Source: Oceanobacillus arenosus
GTDB lineage: Bacteria > Bacillota > Bacilli > Bacillales > Amphibacillaceae
Direction: 5' to 3'
Assembly (NCBI RefSeq): GCF_003369575.1
Contig: NZ_PIOC01000021.1
Span: 19,969-83,968 of the forward strand
Length of the DNA: 64,000 nt
This document shows positions 43,915 to 53,309 of the stretch, one piece after another. Position numbers and translations under genes: made by a program. How positions within the stretch are numbered: the stretch's first letter is position 1; every line of letters starts with the position of its first letter. The notes under the pieces were generated by a model. The model was not told the origin of the DNA and did no database searches. It saw only the letters and a list, made by a program, of their open reading frames with translations.

Positions 43915-44143
43915 TATACTTAATCTAGCATTAGTTTTGAGGCCTCTTACCAAAAATGGTGAAGCCTTTTTTGTACTTTACAATTAAACGTAAATATATG
44001 ATACGAGTTATATATTATATTCTTAAACAAGTTAAGTTTACCCAATTATAAACTGGGGAAAACTATATAAAGAATAAAGTATGAGAAAATTTAGGGCCTC
44101 TTTTGCGAATAAATTTTTCACAAAAAAAGGAGTAGACAATTCA
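43915..44143 (+). promoter_or_regulatory. Long cshA leader: -10 box and early terminator hairpin
   Basis: TATACT (43915-43920) is a likely -10 without a good -35. At 43939-43974 a hairpin (AGGC-CTC-TT-ACCA / TGGT-G-AA-GCCT) is followed by TTTTTT. No other plus-strand gene ends here, so it would terminate the cshA transcript early. The remaining ~170 bases to the TTG start contain a second GGCCTCTT at 44095 but no gene. Confidence 0.5.
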
Positions 44144-45616
44144 TTGACAACATTTAAAGAAATAGGTGTTTCGGCACCAGTCATGAAAGCATTAGAAAAA
44201 ATGGGATTTGAGGAAGCAACACCAATCCAAGCAGAAACAATCCCATTCGCGCTTGCTGGTAACGATGTAATCGGACAAGCACAAACAGGTACAGGTAAAA
44301 CAGCGGCATTCGGTATTCCGATGATCGAGAAATTCGATTCAAAATTAAGAAAGATTCAAGGTTTAGTTGTAGCTCCAACAAGAGAGCTTGCCATTCAAGT
44401 TGCAGAAGAAATTAACCGCCTTTCAAAATTCAAGGGTGTACGTGCATTAGCAATTTATGGCGGATCACCTATGGATCGCCAAATCCGTGCACTAAAAGAT
44501 GGTCCACAAATCGTTGTAGCAACACCGGGAAGACTGCTTGACCATATGCGTAGAAAAACAATTCACATTGAAAATGTCCAGGTTGCAGTATTAGATGAGG
44601 CAGATGAAATGCTAAACATGGGCTTCATTGATGACATCCGCGATATTCTTAAAGGGATTCCTGAAACGCGTCAAACATTGCTATTCTCAGCCACAATGCC
44701 AAAAGAAATCCGCGATATTGCTTCTAAGCTAATGAAGGATCCGAAAGAAGTAAAAGTAAAATCTAAGGAAATGACGGTAGAGAATATTGAACAATTCTTT
44801 ATTGAAATTCCGGAAAAATATAAATTTGATACACTAAATAACCATTTAGATATTAACTCGCCGGAACTCGCAATCGTCTTCGCTAGAACCAAAAAGCGTG
44901 TAGATGAGATTACAGAAGGATTACAAGCAAGAGGTTACCGTGCGGAAGGAATCCATGGTGATTTAACGCAAGGTAAACGTATGTCCGTTCTAAACAAATT
45001 CAAAAGCGGACGCTTAGATGTATTAGTTGCGACAGATGTTGCTGCTCGTGGATTAGATATTTCAGGTGTAACCCATGTATATAATTTCGATATTCCACAG
45101 GATCCTGAAAGCTATGTACACCGAATCGGACGTACAGGTAGAGCTGGTCGTACAGGAGAAGCAATTTCATTTATTACATCAAGAGAAATCGCACATTTGC
45201 ATTTAATCGAGAAAGTTACAAATAGCAAGATGAAACGATTAATGCCTCCAACGAATCAAGATGCACAAAGAGGTCAACAACAAGTAGCGATTGATAAACT
45301 ACAAAAAGCAATTGATAAACAAGATTTAAATGCATATCATGAAGCGGCAAACGAATTATTACAAGATAATGATTCAATTACTGTCATTGCAGCTGCATTA
45401 AAATTACTAACAAAAGAACGCAGAGATACACCAGTTAGAATTTCTTCAGTTGCACCAATTAGTGTGAAGAAAGCGAATGGCTCTGATAAACGTCGTTCAA
45501 ATAATAACCGATTTGGTGGTCGTAACCAAGGTTCTAGAAGTCAAGGCGGCCGCAACCAAAGTGGAGGAAGAAACCGCAAAGGAAACTTCCAAAAACGCAG
45601 AAATCGCGATCAATAA
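44144..45616 (+). CDS. cshA: DEAD-box RNA helicase CshA
   Basis: A 490-residue ATP-dependent RNA helicase of mRNA decay and cold adaptation. Q motif [56 protein letters not shown] and [11 protein letters not shown] are intact, and the C-terminus is an Arg/Gly/Asn-rich RNA-binding tail. TTG 44144 gives the usual start MTTFKE and follows AAAGGAG by 11 bases; an upstream in-frame ATG at 44081 has no site. Heads the block colinear with B. subtilis ydbR-ydcK. Confidence 0.93.
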   Translation: MTTFKEIGVSAPVMKALEKMGFEEATPIQAETIPFALAGNDVIGQAQTGTGKTAAFGIPMIEKFDSKLRKIQGLVVAPTRELAIQVAEEINRLSKFKGVRALAIYGGSPMDRQIRALKDGPQIVVATPGRLLDHMRRKTIHIENVQVAVLDEADEMLNMGFIDDIRDILKGIPETRQTLLFSATMPKEIRDIASKLMKDPKEVKVKSKEMTVENIEQFFIEIPEKYKFDTLNNHLDINSPELAIVFARTKKRVDEITEGLQARGYRAEGIHGDLTQGKRMSVLNKFKSGRLDVLVATDVAARGLDISGVTHVYNFDIPQDPESYVHRIGRTGRAGRTGEAISFITSREIAHLHLIEKVTNSKMKRLMPPTNQDAQRGQQQVAIDKLQKAIDKQDLNAYHEAANELLQDNDSITVIAAALKLLTKERRDTPVRISSVAPISVKKANGSDKRRSNNNRFGGRNQGSRSQGGRNQSGGRNRKGNFQKRRNRDQ

Positions 45617-45625
45617 TGAAGGTAG

Positions 45626-45657
45626 AAAAGCTCTCTCTAATAGAGGGCTTTTTTTAT
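45626..45657 (+). terminator. Intrinsic terminator after cshA
   Basis: AAAAGCTCTCT pairs with AGAGGGCTTTT, then TTT. Confidence 0.85.
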
Positions 45658-45670
45658 TGAATTAAAAAAC

Positions 45671-45741
45671 GCTGATATATTTACTAAACATGCTGATATT
45701 TTCCGAGAATAGGCTGATATCCATTGCTTTTTCGCTGTTAT
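45671..45741 (+). repeat. Exact 21-nt period array of a GCTGATAT motif, 4 units
   Basis: GCTGATAT begins at 45671, 45692 and 45713 and GCTGTTAT at 45734, every 21 bases. The 13 bases between are not conserved. A looser set of AGCG/GAG motifs follows at 45772, 45791 and 45811. It fills part of the gap between the cshA terminator and ydbS. Confidence 0.7.
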
Positions 45742-45896
45742 ATGCCATTAACATTTCCTCTATATGATTTAAGCGAACGAGAACCAAATGAGTGCATGAG
45801 ATTAGTACTGAGCGTGAGAGATATCGGTTACGTGTGAAACTTTTGCCTTCTTTTATTCGTAAATAGGATAGGATAAGAGAGAAAGGATGGGATAAG

Positions 45897-46376
45897 ATGA
45901 GAAAGCCGCCAAAGAATACAATTGCTGCAGATGCGATGAAAGCTTGGAGGATAACCGCATTAATTTATGAAGTGATTTTCTGGATTGCAATTATTTTATT
46001 TGCCATCGTTACGTATTACTTTGAACTGCCTTATTGGTATGTACTAATTGCAGTAATCATTGGCATTATTAGCACGTATTTATCTGTATTTGTCTTACCA
46101 AAGGTTCGATTTAGAAGATGGCGTTACGAGATTTTTGAACAAGAAATATACATACAGCACGGAATCCTCATTACGTCGCGAACATTGGTACCGATGATCC
46201 GTGTCCAACATGTTGATACGAAGCAAGGTCCAATTTTGAAAAAATATCAATTGGCAAGCGTCACCATCTCAACAGCAGCTACAACCCATGAGATTCCAGC
46301 GCTTCTAGAAGAGAATGCGTCTGAACTGCGCGATCGCATTTCCGCGCTGGCAAGGGTGGATGAAGATGATGTCTAA
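45897..46376 (+). CDS. ydbS: YdbS, bacterial PH-domain membrane protein
   Basis: A 159-residue protein with two membrane segments (about 22-45 and 50-68) and a C-terminal bPH2 domain (YEIFEQEIYIQHGILITSRTLVPMIRVQHVDTKQGPI). In B. subtilis ydbS and ydbT together are linked to resistance to certain antimicrobials. AAAGGATGGGATAAG precedes ATG 45897. It overlaps ydbT by 11 bases. Confidence 0.88.
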   Translation: MRKPPKNTIAADAMKAWRITALIYEVIFWIAIILFAIVTYYFELPYWYVLIAVIIGIISTYLSVFVLPKVRFRRWRYEIFEQEIYIQHGILITSRTLVPMIRVQHVDTKQGPILKKYQLASVTISTAATTHEIPALLEENASELRDRISALARVDEDDV

Positions 46377-47790
46377 GGAACAGCGTTTACATCCAGTAGC
46401 TATTCTATTTAACTTTATCAAAGGGATCAGGCAAATGATTTTCCTAATTATTTTTGGTTTTGTCACGTTTCGAGAGGATGGTCTACTATATTACATTCTT
46501 GTAATCGCAGCAATTCTAATTTTAGGACTCGTTTCTAGTATTCTTTCTTGGTATCGTTATACCTATCGGATTAAGAATGAGGAATTACGAATAGAATATG
46601 GTATTTTTATTCGAAAGAAACGGTTTATTTCCAAAAATCGCATCCAATCGATTGATTTAACCCAAGGCGTACTACACAGAATATTTAAGCTGACAAAAGT
46701 ACAAATTGAAACAGCAGGAAGTGGTAACGGCGCGGAGGTATCCCTTCAGGCTGTGAAATTTGCAGAAGGAGAGCGACTGCAAAATGAGTTAAAAAGGGGC
46801 AAAAATGTAGACCTCGAACAGGAAGTGATTAAGCCGGAGTTTGCTTCCTATACTATTTCCTTCAAACGCTTGTTTGTTGCCGGTTCTACTTCTGGGAGCC
46901 TCGGGATAATCATTGCAATCCTCGGTGGGGGGATAACTGAGATTGAGCAATTAATTCCGGAACGATTTTTCGAAACGACTGTGGCATGGGTTATTGGCCT
47001 GAGTATCTTTTTTATTGTTGGTCTAGCAATTTTAGTATTAATTATCGTTTGGCTATTTGGCATTGCAGGGACAATGATTAAATATGGGAATTTCACAATA
47101 ACAAAGCACCATGAGGAGATATTTATTACTCGGGGATTATTGGAGAAGAAGCAACTTACAATTCCGTTAAAAAGAATTCAGGCAATTGGAATCGAGGAGA
47201 GTATCCTCAGACAACCATTGGGCTATGTGACCCTTTTCGCTGAAGTTGCAGGTGGAACGATAGGAAAAGGGGATGATGCAGCAACGGTGTTATTTCCAAT
47301 TATGAAGAAGACGGAAGTTGCATCCTTTCTAGCTGAACTTTTACCAAATTATGCAATTCAAGAAGAGGAATGGACAGGCTTACCGAAGCGAGCCTTGAAA
47401 TATTATCTGCTACGGTCGAGTATCTTCTTCCTTTTGGCTAGTATTGTCGTATTTTACTTTTTGCCACAATTCAGCTTGTTGCCGGTATTATTGCTGCTCG
47501 CATTCATTTATTTAGGTTATCTTCGTTACAAGGATGCGGGTTATCAAGTTAAAGGGGAGTTGTTATTGCTAAGGTACCGCTTATTTAGTAAAAGAACGAT
47601 GATTATGTATCACAATCGTATCCAGTCATTCGAAAAAACACAGCATATCATCCATCGAAAACAAGATCTTGGGAACATGCACATATCCATTCTTGGCATG
47701 ATGGGTACAGGATCGCATTATTTTCTAAAAGAGCTTGATGTGGAAATGATTGATCAATTATCGGATTGGTATTCTTACCGTGATGTATAA
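46366..47790 (+). CDS. ydbT: YdbT, triple bacterial PH-domain membrane protein
   Basis: A 474-residue protein with three bPH2 domains, each entered by a pair of membrane segments. The repeated motif is visible as RFISKNRIQSIDLTQGVLHR, KQLTIPLKRIQAIGIEESIL and RTMIMYHNRIQSFEKTQHII. ATG 46366 follows AAGGGTGG by about 6 bases and overlaps ydbS. It works with YdbS at the membrane; exact activity unknown. Confidence 0.88.
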   Translation: MMSKEQRLHPVAILFNFIKGIRQMIFLIIFGFVTFREDGLLYYILVIAAILILGLVSSILSWYRYTYRIKNEELRIEYGIFIRKKRFISKNRIQSIDLTQGVLHRIFKLTKVQIETAGSGNGAEVSLQAVKFAEGERLQNELKRGKNVDLEQEVIKPEFASYTISFKRLFVAGSTSGSLGIIIAILGGGITEIEQLIPERFFETTVAWVIGLSIFFIVGLAILVLIIVWLFGIAGTMIKYGNFTITKHHEEIFITRGLLEKKQLTIPLKRIQAIGIEESILRQPLGYVTLFAEVAGGTIGKGDDAATVLFPIMKKTEVASFLAELLPNYAIQEEEWTGLPKRALKYYLLRSSIFFLLASIVVFYFLPQFSLLPVLLLLAFIYLGYLRYKDAGYQVKGELLLLRYRLFSKRTMIMYHNRIQSFEKTQHIIHRKQDLGNMHISILGMMGTGSHYFLKELDVEMIDQLSDWYSYRDV

Positions 47791-47817
47791 GATCCTACAA
47801 ATCCCTTGTAGTTATTG

Positions 47818-48124
47818 ATATAAAGTATGAACTAGTGGCAATTGTGATTTCAGATCTGGACAGTCGTTGCTATTCACAAGAGGCTCCATTCCTTCGCTAA
47901 AATCAATGTCGTTATTAGATAAGAGATTCTTGTGTTTTTAGATTCTGCATTATCCCCAGCGGAAGAAATACACGGAGACTCCTGCGGGAAGAAGAGCCTA
48001 GGTGAGACTTCGAAGTGGGCAAGCATAAGAAGGCTCACCAGCTCGCCGCGGAAAGCGTAGTGTAATTCTGGAGCGACCGGCCAAGGAAGCAAATACATCC
48101 TTAACTAGTTCACAGTTTATCTAT
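47818..48124 (-). repeat. Dispersed MITE-like element, copy R4, flanked by an 11-bp direct repeat
   Basis: Orientation as R2. Ends ATATAAAGTATGAACTAGTG and AACTAGTTCACAGTTTAT form an inverted repeat. CTTGTAGTTAT lies just outside both ends (47805-47815 and 48126-48136), a perfect direct repeat that looks like a target-site duplication. The core hairpin arms are complete. Beyond it, 48180-48225 holds a GGACTTA/TAAGTCC hairpin without a T tract. Confidence 0.8.
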
Positions 48125-48241
48125 ACTTGTAGTTATCGTGCAACACTAGTTAATATATAATCCTTAGGAAAAAATACAACTAGAAGGGGACTTATGCAAA
48201 TGCGTGCGTTGCCTAAGTCCACTCAATTCATCAATATGGAT

Positions 48242-49006
48242 TTAGAAAAATCTACTTAGCAAACCAAATAAGGCTAGAATTCCGATAATAATCCATGGAA
48301 GGTTCTGCTTTAGCTTTGCTGGCAGAATGCGCTTTTTATTCCATCGGTTCGGATTAAATTGGATTGAATCATCATCCATATCATAACGTCTGCGTTGCCA
48401 TGGATTATATGCATGAACATTTTTAAGGATAAGTAGAGCAATGAGTAGCCCACCAACAAATCCGCCAAGATGGGCAAAAATATTAGTATTTGGACGAAGG
48501 AATGTCATGATTAAGCCAATGATGACGATTGTTTTAATCATTTGTGAGCTACCACTATCAATCAGTTCTTTCCTAAATAACATCATGAAGACATAGATTC
48601 CAAATAACCCATAAATGGATCCTGATGCACCAAGATGAACATATTGGAGCGGTTCAAATAAGTAGGTTGCAATATTGCCGATAATACCAACACTGAGATA
48701 GGCGATAATAAATTTAAATTTACCTAACATCTGCTCTAAAGCAGGTCCAAATAAGACGAGTGAGAACGAGTTGAATAATACATGCATGATGTCCCCATGT
48801 AGGAATACCGGGGTGATGAGACGCCAGTACTGTCCCGCGGCGATATAGAGATTGTAGCCAATTGCCCAGTCGCGAAACAATAAGCCAATTGGTAGCTGTA
48901 GAAAGTTAATCAATAGCCATAATGCAAGATTAATAATGACTATAGTGGATACTACTGGATAGGACTGCATGAACTCCTTTATACTTCTTTCATTACGAAT
49001 AAACAT
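48242..49006 (-). CDS. ydcA: Rhomboid family intramembrane serine protease (YdcA)
   Basis: A 254-residue membrane protein with six to seven hydrophobic segments. The catalytic Ser is in LGASGSIYGLFG near residue 130 and the His in FAHLGGFVGG near 182; WRLITPVFLHGDIMHVLFN is the L1-TM2 rhomboid motif. ATG 49006 is 9 bases after TTGGAGGGA; a TTG seven codons earlier is part of that site. Position before acpS matches B. subtilis ydcA. Substrate unknown. Confidence 0.87.
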   Translation of the reverse strand: MFIRNERSIKEFMQSYPVVSTIVIINLALWLLINFLQLPIGLLFRDWAIGYNLYIAAGQYWRLITPVFLHGDIMHVLFNSFSLVLFGPALEQMLGKFKFIIAYLSVGIIGNIATYLFEPLQYVHLGASGSIYGLFGIYVFMMLFRKELIDSGSSQMIKTIVIIGLIMTFLRPNTNIFAHLGGFVGGLLIALLILKNVHAYNPWQRRRYDMDDDSIQFNPNRWNKKRILPAKLKQNLPWIIIGILALFGLLSRFF

Positions 49007-49181
49007 GTAATGGACTCCCTCCAACAACTAAATGAATCGTGATTGTAATTGCGTGTTTGAACAACCTTGTAAGAAATAATGTTGTATCAGAACAAAGTTG
49101 GGTACTATTATTATAATACGGAAAATTAATTCAAATGACTACTGTAAGCTCATGAATAAGGAATGCGAGGGAAAAGTAAAG

Positions 49182-49547
49182 ATGATCAAAGGAATTGGCA
49201 TCGACATTATCGAGTTATATCGAATAAAAAAAGGAATGGAAGCAAACACTCGATTTGTAGATCGGATTTTAACAGAAAATGAAAGGCATTTATTTAATCA
49301 ACTGCAAAATCACCATCGGAAAGTTGAGTTTCTTGCTGGCAGATTTGCTGCTAAGGAGGCATTTGCAAAGGCTGTTGGTACGGGAATTGGTAAGCTTAGC
49401 TTCCACCATATTGAAGTTCTACCAGATAGTCATGGTGCCCCGGTAATAAGCGCTCATGGATATGAGGAATATCGTAGCTTCATTTCCATCACGCACAGCC
49501 GTGATTATGCCGTGGCACAAGTCGTGATTGAAGCAGGGGATTCGTAA
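49182..49547 (+). CDS. acpS: Holo-[acyl-carrier-protein] synthase
   Basis: A 121-residue phosphopantetheinyl transferase that loads the 4'-phosphopantetheine arm of CoA onto acyl carrier protein. [14 protein letters not shown] at the start and [17 protein letters not shown] near residue 55 are the metal and CoA-binding motifs; [16 protein letters not shown] is near the end. ATG 49182 follows GCGAGGG by 10 bases. Followed by ydcC as in B. subtilis. Confidence 0.93.
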   Translation: MIKGIGIDIIELYRIKKGMEANTRFVDRILTENERHLFNQLQNHHRKVEFLAGRFAAKEAFAKAVGTGIGKLSFHHIEVLPDSHGAPVISAHGYEEYRSFISITHSRDYAVAQVVIEAGDS

Positions 49548-49812
49548 AGGTTCTAAGTATTATAGGTTTACTGTCGGATATGCCTTCGTTATTTAACATA
49601 TTTTCCAGGGTTGTCTCATATATTTTAATGCGGGTAGGATGGAGCAAAGTGACTATTGGAATGCCGCAAAAGATCGTTACGAAGCAACATTTTTACAATC
49701 CAAGTTGTAAAGATATTTGCCAAATCGTATCATGTCTTGCTTTCAAGCGGAAGTAAATAGTTTTCTTTGGTAGTTAAAACATGCAACGAATAGAGACGGG
49801 GGAGATATGTTA

Positions 49813-50835
49813 ATGAGAAGGGTATTTAATTGGAAGCTGCTTATCTTTGGATTATTGATTCTCGTGCTAGCAGCATGTGGGGAAAAGTCACAGGAGGACG
49901 TCGTTAAGAAATTGGGTGAGAATCTTGAAAAACTAGGCTCTTATAAGGCACAAGCGGAAATGACGATGAATACGGGGCAAGAGGAGCAGAAGTTTAATAT
50001 TGATATTTGGCATAAGAAAAAAGATTTTTATCGTGTAGCCCTATCAAGCAATGTAGATGATAAAGGAAGTCAAATCATATTAAAGAATGCAGACGGCGTA
50101 TTCGTGTTGACCCCAGCATTAAATAAGAGCTTCAAATTTCAATCGGAATGGCCACAAAACAGCAGTCAGCCTTACTTATATCAATCCCTTATCAATGATG
50201 TGCTGAAGGACAGTGAGGCAGCGTTTGAAGCAAATGCTACAAGCTACATTTTTAGAACGAAAACAAATTATCAAACGAATAGTAATTTACCAATGCAAGA
50301 AATCCATTTTGATAAAAAGACGCTGACACCAATGACGGTAAAAGTACTGGATAAAGATAATAATGTACTAGTAGAAGTTAATTTTGCTAGCTTCGAATTA
50401 GATTCGCAATTTGCAGAGGATGATTTCTCCGTAGAGAAGAATCTTGCTGCTGGCGCTGCTAGTACGACTACAGCTGGACAAGAATCGGAAACACCTCAAG
50501 TGCTGTCTGTTATGCTCCCTGAATATACTGCAGGTGCAGAGCTGGCAGAACAGAAGAATGTAAAACTAGAAAATGGCAGTCGTGTCTTATTAACCTTTGC
50601 TGGAGAACGAAGCTTTACATTAATTGAGGAACACGCGGAAGTATTTCCAACGTTATCCGAACCTAAAGAGGTACAAGGTGAAATCGTCAATCTAGGATAT
50701 ACACTCGCTGCACTCACAGATAAAACATTAGAGTGGACCCATGATGGGGTGGATTATATTTTGGCAAGTGATGAATTAACGAAAGATGAGATGATCCAAG
50801 TAGCAGAATCAGTACAAGGACAGCTTACGAAATAA
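49813..50835 (+). CDS. ydcC: YdcC, LolA-like outer-surface lipoprotein
   Basis: A 340-residue lipoprotein. The signal peptide ends in a lipobox (VLAAC near residue 18-22). The mature domain resembles the LolA/LppX-type lipoprotein-carrier fold (YKAQAEMTMNTGQEEQKFNIDIWHKKKDFYRV), with a DUF4367-like C-terminal part. ATG 49813 is 8 bases after GGGGGAG; ATG 49807 is only 2 bases away. In B. subtilis ydcC is a sporulation-associated gene next to acpS and alr; alr is absent here. Confidence 0.86.
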   Translation: MRRVFNWKLLIFGLLILVLAACGEKSQEDVVKKLGENLEKLGSYKAQAEMTMNTGQEEQKFNIDIWHKKKDFYRVALSSNVDDKGSQIILKNADGVFVLTPALNKSFKFQSEWPQNSSQPYLYQSLINDVLKDSEAAFEANATSYIFRTKTNYQTNSNLPMQEIHFDKKTLTPMTVKVLDKDNNVLVEVNFASFELDSQFAEDDFSVEKNLAAGAASTTTAGQESETPQVLSVMLPEYTAGAELAEQKNVKLENGSRVLLTFAGERSFTLIEEHAEVFPTLSEPKEVQGEIVNLGYTLAALTDKTLEWTHDGVDYILASDELTKDEMIQVAESVQGQLTK

Positions 50836-51150
50836 AGTGGAAGCACATTTCTGAGGCATCCCTACCGTGCCATAGGAGTGTTCATTTCATCAACGAAATG
50901 ATTGCATATCCTTCATTGCCCCCCTTAGATGGCCTAAGCGGGGGTTTCCTACCGTAGAAGGTGGAAAGATTGTTTGAGTATTCATTTCAGTCATTAAATG
51001 AAATATGAAGCATATATTTACAGGAGGAATAAGAGATAATAAAAACGCCTAGTTGCACCGATTTTACTGACGATAAATAGTATCTATACCACATTTAATA
51101 AATAATAAACGACAAAAACAAAGGTTTTTACAAATAAATCGCCAGAACCC
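50836..51150 (+). other. Intergenic segment where alr would be expected
   Basis: No gene. It holds a terminator (50918-50948) flanked by a degenerate duplication: CCTACCGT at 50861 and 50949, and TTCATTTCA...AAATGA near 50881 and 50981, each followed by GCATAT. No remnant of alanine racemase was seen in any frame. Confidence 0.5.
50918..50948 (+). terminator. Intrinsic terminator after ydcC
   Basis: CCCCC-C-TTAG pairs with CTAAG-C-GGGGG, followed by TTT. Confidence 0.75.
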
Positions 51151-51179
51151 TTTGCAAACCTTTTGATTCAATGATATTA
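51151..51179 (+). promoter_or_regulatory. Promoter of the ndoAI-ndoA pair
   Basis: TTGCAA (51151-51156), 17 bases, TATTAT (51174-51179). A TATAAT also lies at 51193-51198. Confidence 0.55.
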
Positions 51180-51230
51180 TTAAAGAGAATTTTATAATGT
51201 TTGTTCAACAGTTGGCGGAGGTGCGTGGTT

Positions 51231-51515
51231 TTGTCAGAGAGCTTGCAGGAAGTGCTAGTAAAATTACCGAAAAACCTACTAAATGAGGTGGATGGATTAA
51301 TGCAATATGAAAATAGCAATTTAAGTGATTTCATATGTCAGGCTACAAAAAGCTATCTACAACATAAAAAAGATGAGCATATTCAACAATTTCACGAAAC
51401 AATGCAGCGAGGATACGAAGAAATGGGTCGCATTAATCTGACGATTGCTTCAGAAGCTTTTCAGGCTGAAGAGGAGGCTGATTACACCCTAGAGCGCTCT
51501 GTGATCGGGGTGTAA
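51231..51515 (+). CDS. ndoAI: EndoAI antitoxin, ribbon-helix-helix
   Basis: A 94-residue CopG/RHH antitoxin that binds and blocks the endoribonuclease NdoA (MazF). [22 protein letters not shown] forms the ribbon-helix region; the C-terminal half ([31 protein letters not shown]) wraps the toxin. TTG 51231 follows GGAGGTG by 7 bases; the longer open frame to 51201 crosses that site. Toxin gene follows after 4 bases. Confidence 0.9.
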   Translation: MSESLQEVLVKLPKNLLNEVDGLMQYENSNLSDFICQATKSYLQHKKDEHIQQFHETMQRGYEEMGRINLTIASEAFQAEEEADYTLERSVIGV

Positions 51516-51519
51516 CATC

Positions 51520-51882
51520 TTGATTGTTCAAAGAGGCGAGGTATATTTTGCAGACCTTTCTCCTGTTGTTGGGTCAGAACAGGGGGGCGTTCGTCCGGTG
51601 TTGATCCTACAAAATGATATTGGCAATCGCTTCAGTCCAACTGTCATTGTTGCAGCTATTACTGCGCAAATCCAAAAGGCTAAATTACCGACACATGTCG
51701 AGATCGACGCGAAACGATATGGGTTTGAACGTAATTCAGTCATCTTGTTAGAACAAATTCGGACGTTAGATAAGCAACGGTTAACAGATAAGATTACGAA
51801 GTTAGATAATGAGATGATGAAGAAAATCAATCAAGCAGTAGAGATAAGCCTTGGACTTAAAGATATTTATAATGGTCATTAG
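51520..51882 (+). CDS. ndoA: EndoA/MazF-type mRNA endoribonuclease toxin
   Basis: A 120-residue MazF-family RNase, nearly the same as B. subtilis NdoA, which cuts RNA at [44 protein letters not shown] and [19 protein letters not shown] are visible. TTG 51520 follows a GGGGTG site in the end of the antitoxin gene. Located just before rsbRA, as in other Bacillaceae. Confidence 0.94.
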   Translation: MIVQRGEVYFADLSPVVGSEQGGVRPVLILQNDIGNRFSPTVIVAAITAQIQKAKLPTHVEIDAKRYGFERNSVILLEQIRTLDKQRLTDKITKLDNEMMKKINQAVEISLGLKDIYNGH

Positions 51883-51884
51883 TA

Positions 51885-51919
51885 CTACCCTTCTCCATAT
51901 GAGAGGGGTATTTTATTTG
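51885..51919 (+). terminator. Probable terminator after ndoA
   Basis: TACCC-TT-CTC pairs with GAG-A-GGGGTA, then TTTTATTT. Confidence 0.65.
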
Positions 51920-51961
51920 TTTAAAGATAAAAGCTACTTCACTTTACGAAATTTTTAGTAT

Positions 51962-51969
51962 GATATAAT
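51962..51969 (+). promoter_or_regulatory. Extended -10 promoter before rsbRA
   Basis: GATATAAT preceded by T, giving TGATATAAT (TGN-TATAAT from 51961); no clear -35. Likely the sigma-A promoter of the sigma-B operon. Confidence 0.5.
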
Positions 51970-52075
51970 ATCTCATAAGCTCTTTCAGATGAAGGTTATG
52001 TCTAAAGATTGCATAGAAGGCAGGAACATGTAACAATATTTATAATAATTATTCTTATTCTAATGGAGGTAAATG

Positions 52076-52945
52076 ATGAATTCTAAGCTGATACAAATTG
52101 CCATTGAAAATAGTGATACAATCGTACAAATGTGGTTAGAAAAAATAGATTCATTGAAAGTCGATAAATTTAGTTCTTCTACTTCGGATGAATTATTCGA
52201 AAACACCAATCGTGAATTCGTGAATGTAATTTTTACAAGTATTAAACAGCAAGGGTCACTAATTGAAGTCGTTGCGTTCTCGGAGAAGATTATTACATTA
52301 GGTTGGCCATTAAGTTATATCACAGATGGCCTACAAATGTTTAGACGTGTTACGATTGATTTTATACTTAGTAACTCAGATCAAGTGGATACGAGTTTCT
52401 TTTCAGAATTACTGACAAGTGTCGATAGATGGGTAGAGCCGATTATTCATCAACTTATCAATGAATATACTGGCAGCTGGGAGCATATTTTGTCGATTCA
52501 ACGCATCGCCTTGCAGGAGTTGTCGGCGCCACTTATCCCAGTAACAGATGGAATAACAATTATGCCTTTAATTGGTACGATTGATACGGAACGTGCGAAG
52601 TTAATTATGGAGAACTTGCTTGAAGGAGCAATCAAGCATAATTCGGAAGTGGTATTGATCGATATTACTGGAGTTCCTGTAGTTGATACGATGGTTGCGC
52701 ACCATATTATTCAAGCAGCTGAGGCGGTACGCTTGATTGGCGCTACTTGTATTCTTGTCGGTATCCGACCTGAAATTGCACAGACAATTGTAAATCTTGG
52801 TATCGATTTAACGAACTTACCGACGAAGAGCTCATTGAAGAAAGGGTTTACGAGCGCTTTAGAGATTACCAATCGAAAAATTGTAGACCTAAAGCCGAAA
52901 GAAGATGGTATTGAAGAAATGATTAAATCTCTACAAGGAGAGTGA
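52076..52945 (+). CDS. rsbRA: Stressosome co-antagonist RsbRA
   Basis: A 289-residue protein with a non-haem globin-like N-terminal domain (1-~150) and a C-terminal STAS domain (~165-280: [38 protein letters not shown]). With RsbS it builds the stressosome that holds RsbT until stress. ATG 52076 (MNSKLI) is 5 bases after GGAGGT; ATG 52073 is only 2 away. First gene of the eight-gene sigma-B operon. Confidence 0.93.
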   Translation: MNSKLIQIAIENSDTIVQMWLEKIDSLKVDKFSSSTSDELFENTNREFVNVIFTSIKQQGSLIEVVAFSEKIITLGWPLSYITDGLQMFRRVTIDFILSNSDQVDTSFFSELLTSVDRWVEPIIHQLINEYTGSWEHILSIQRIALQELSAPLIPVTDGITIMPLIGTIDTERAKLIMENLLEGAIKHNSEVVLIDITGVPVVDTMVAHHIIQAAEAVRLIGATCILVGIRPEIAQTIVNLGIDLTNLPTKSSLKKGFTSALEITNRKIVDLKPKEDGIEEMIKSLQGE

Positions 52946-52950
52946 GAACA

Positions 52951-53307
52951 GTGTCAATCCCTATATTAAAGCTATATAATTATTTATTGATTTCAATTCA
53001 AACAGAAATTGATGATAAAACTGCAATTCAATTCCAAGAGGATTTATTAGATAAGATACACAAAACCGGCGCAACAGGAGTAGTAATTGACTTGACGTCT
53101 GTAGAAATTATTGATTCCTTTATTGCAAAGGTTTTGGGTGATGTAATTACAATGTCAGATCTCATGGGGGCGAAAGTAGTTCTAACAGGTATTCAGCCAG
53201 CAGTAGCGATAACATTAATCGATCTTGGTATTCATATGCAAAAGGTAGCTACAGCATTGGATTTAGAGCAAGGTCTTATTAAACTGTACCAAGAGTTGGG
53301 GGTATAA
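52951..53307 (+). CDS. rsbS: Stressosome scaffold/antagonist RsbS
   Basis: A 118-residue single STAS-domain protein. The phosphorylated Ser is in [13 protein letters not shown] (Ser56 with this start); the segment [20 protein letters not shown] is highly conserved with B. subtilis RsbS. It holds RsbT until phosphorylated by it. GTG 52951 is 8 bases after GGAGAG, which overlaps the rsbRA end; an ATG three codons earlier abuts that site. Confidence 0.93.
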   Translation: MSIPILKLYNYLLISIQTEIDDKTAIQFQEDLLDKIHKTGATGVVIDLTSVEIIDSFIAKVLGDVITMSDLMGAKVVLTGIQPAVAITLIDLGIHMQKVATALDLEQGLIKLYQELGV

Positions 53308-53309
53308 AT

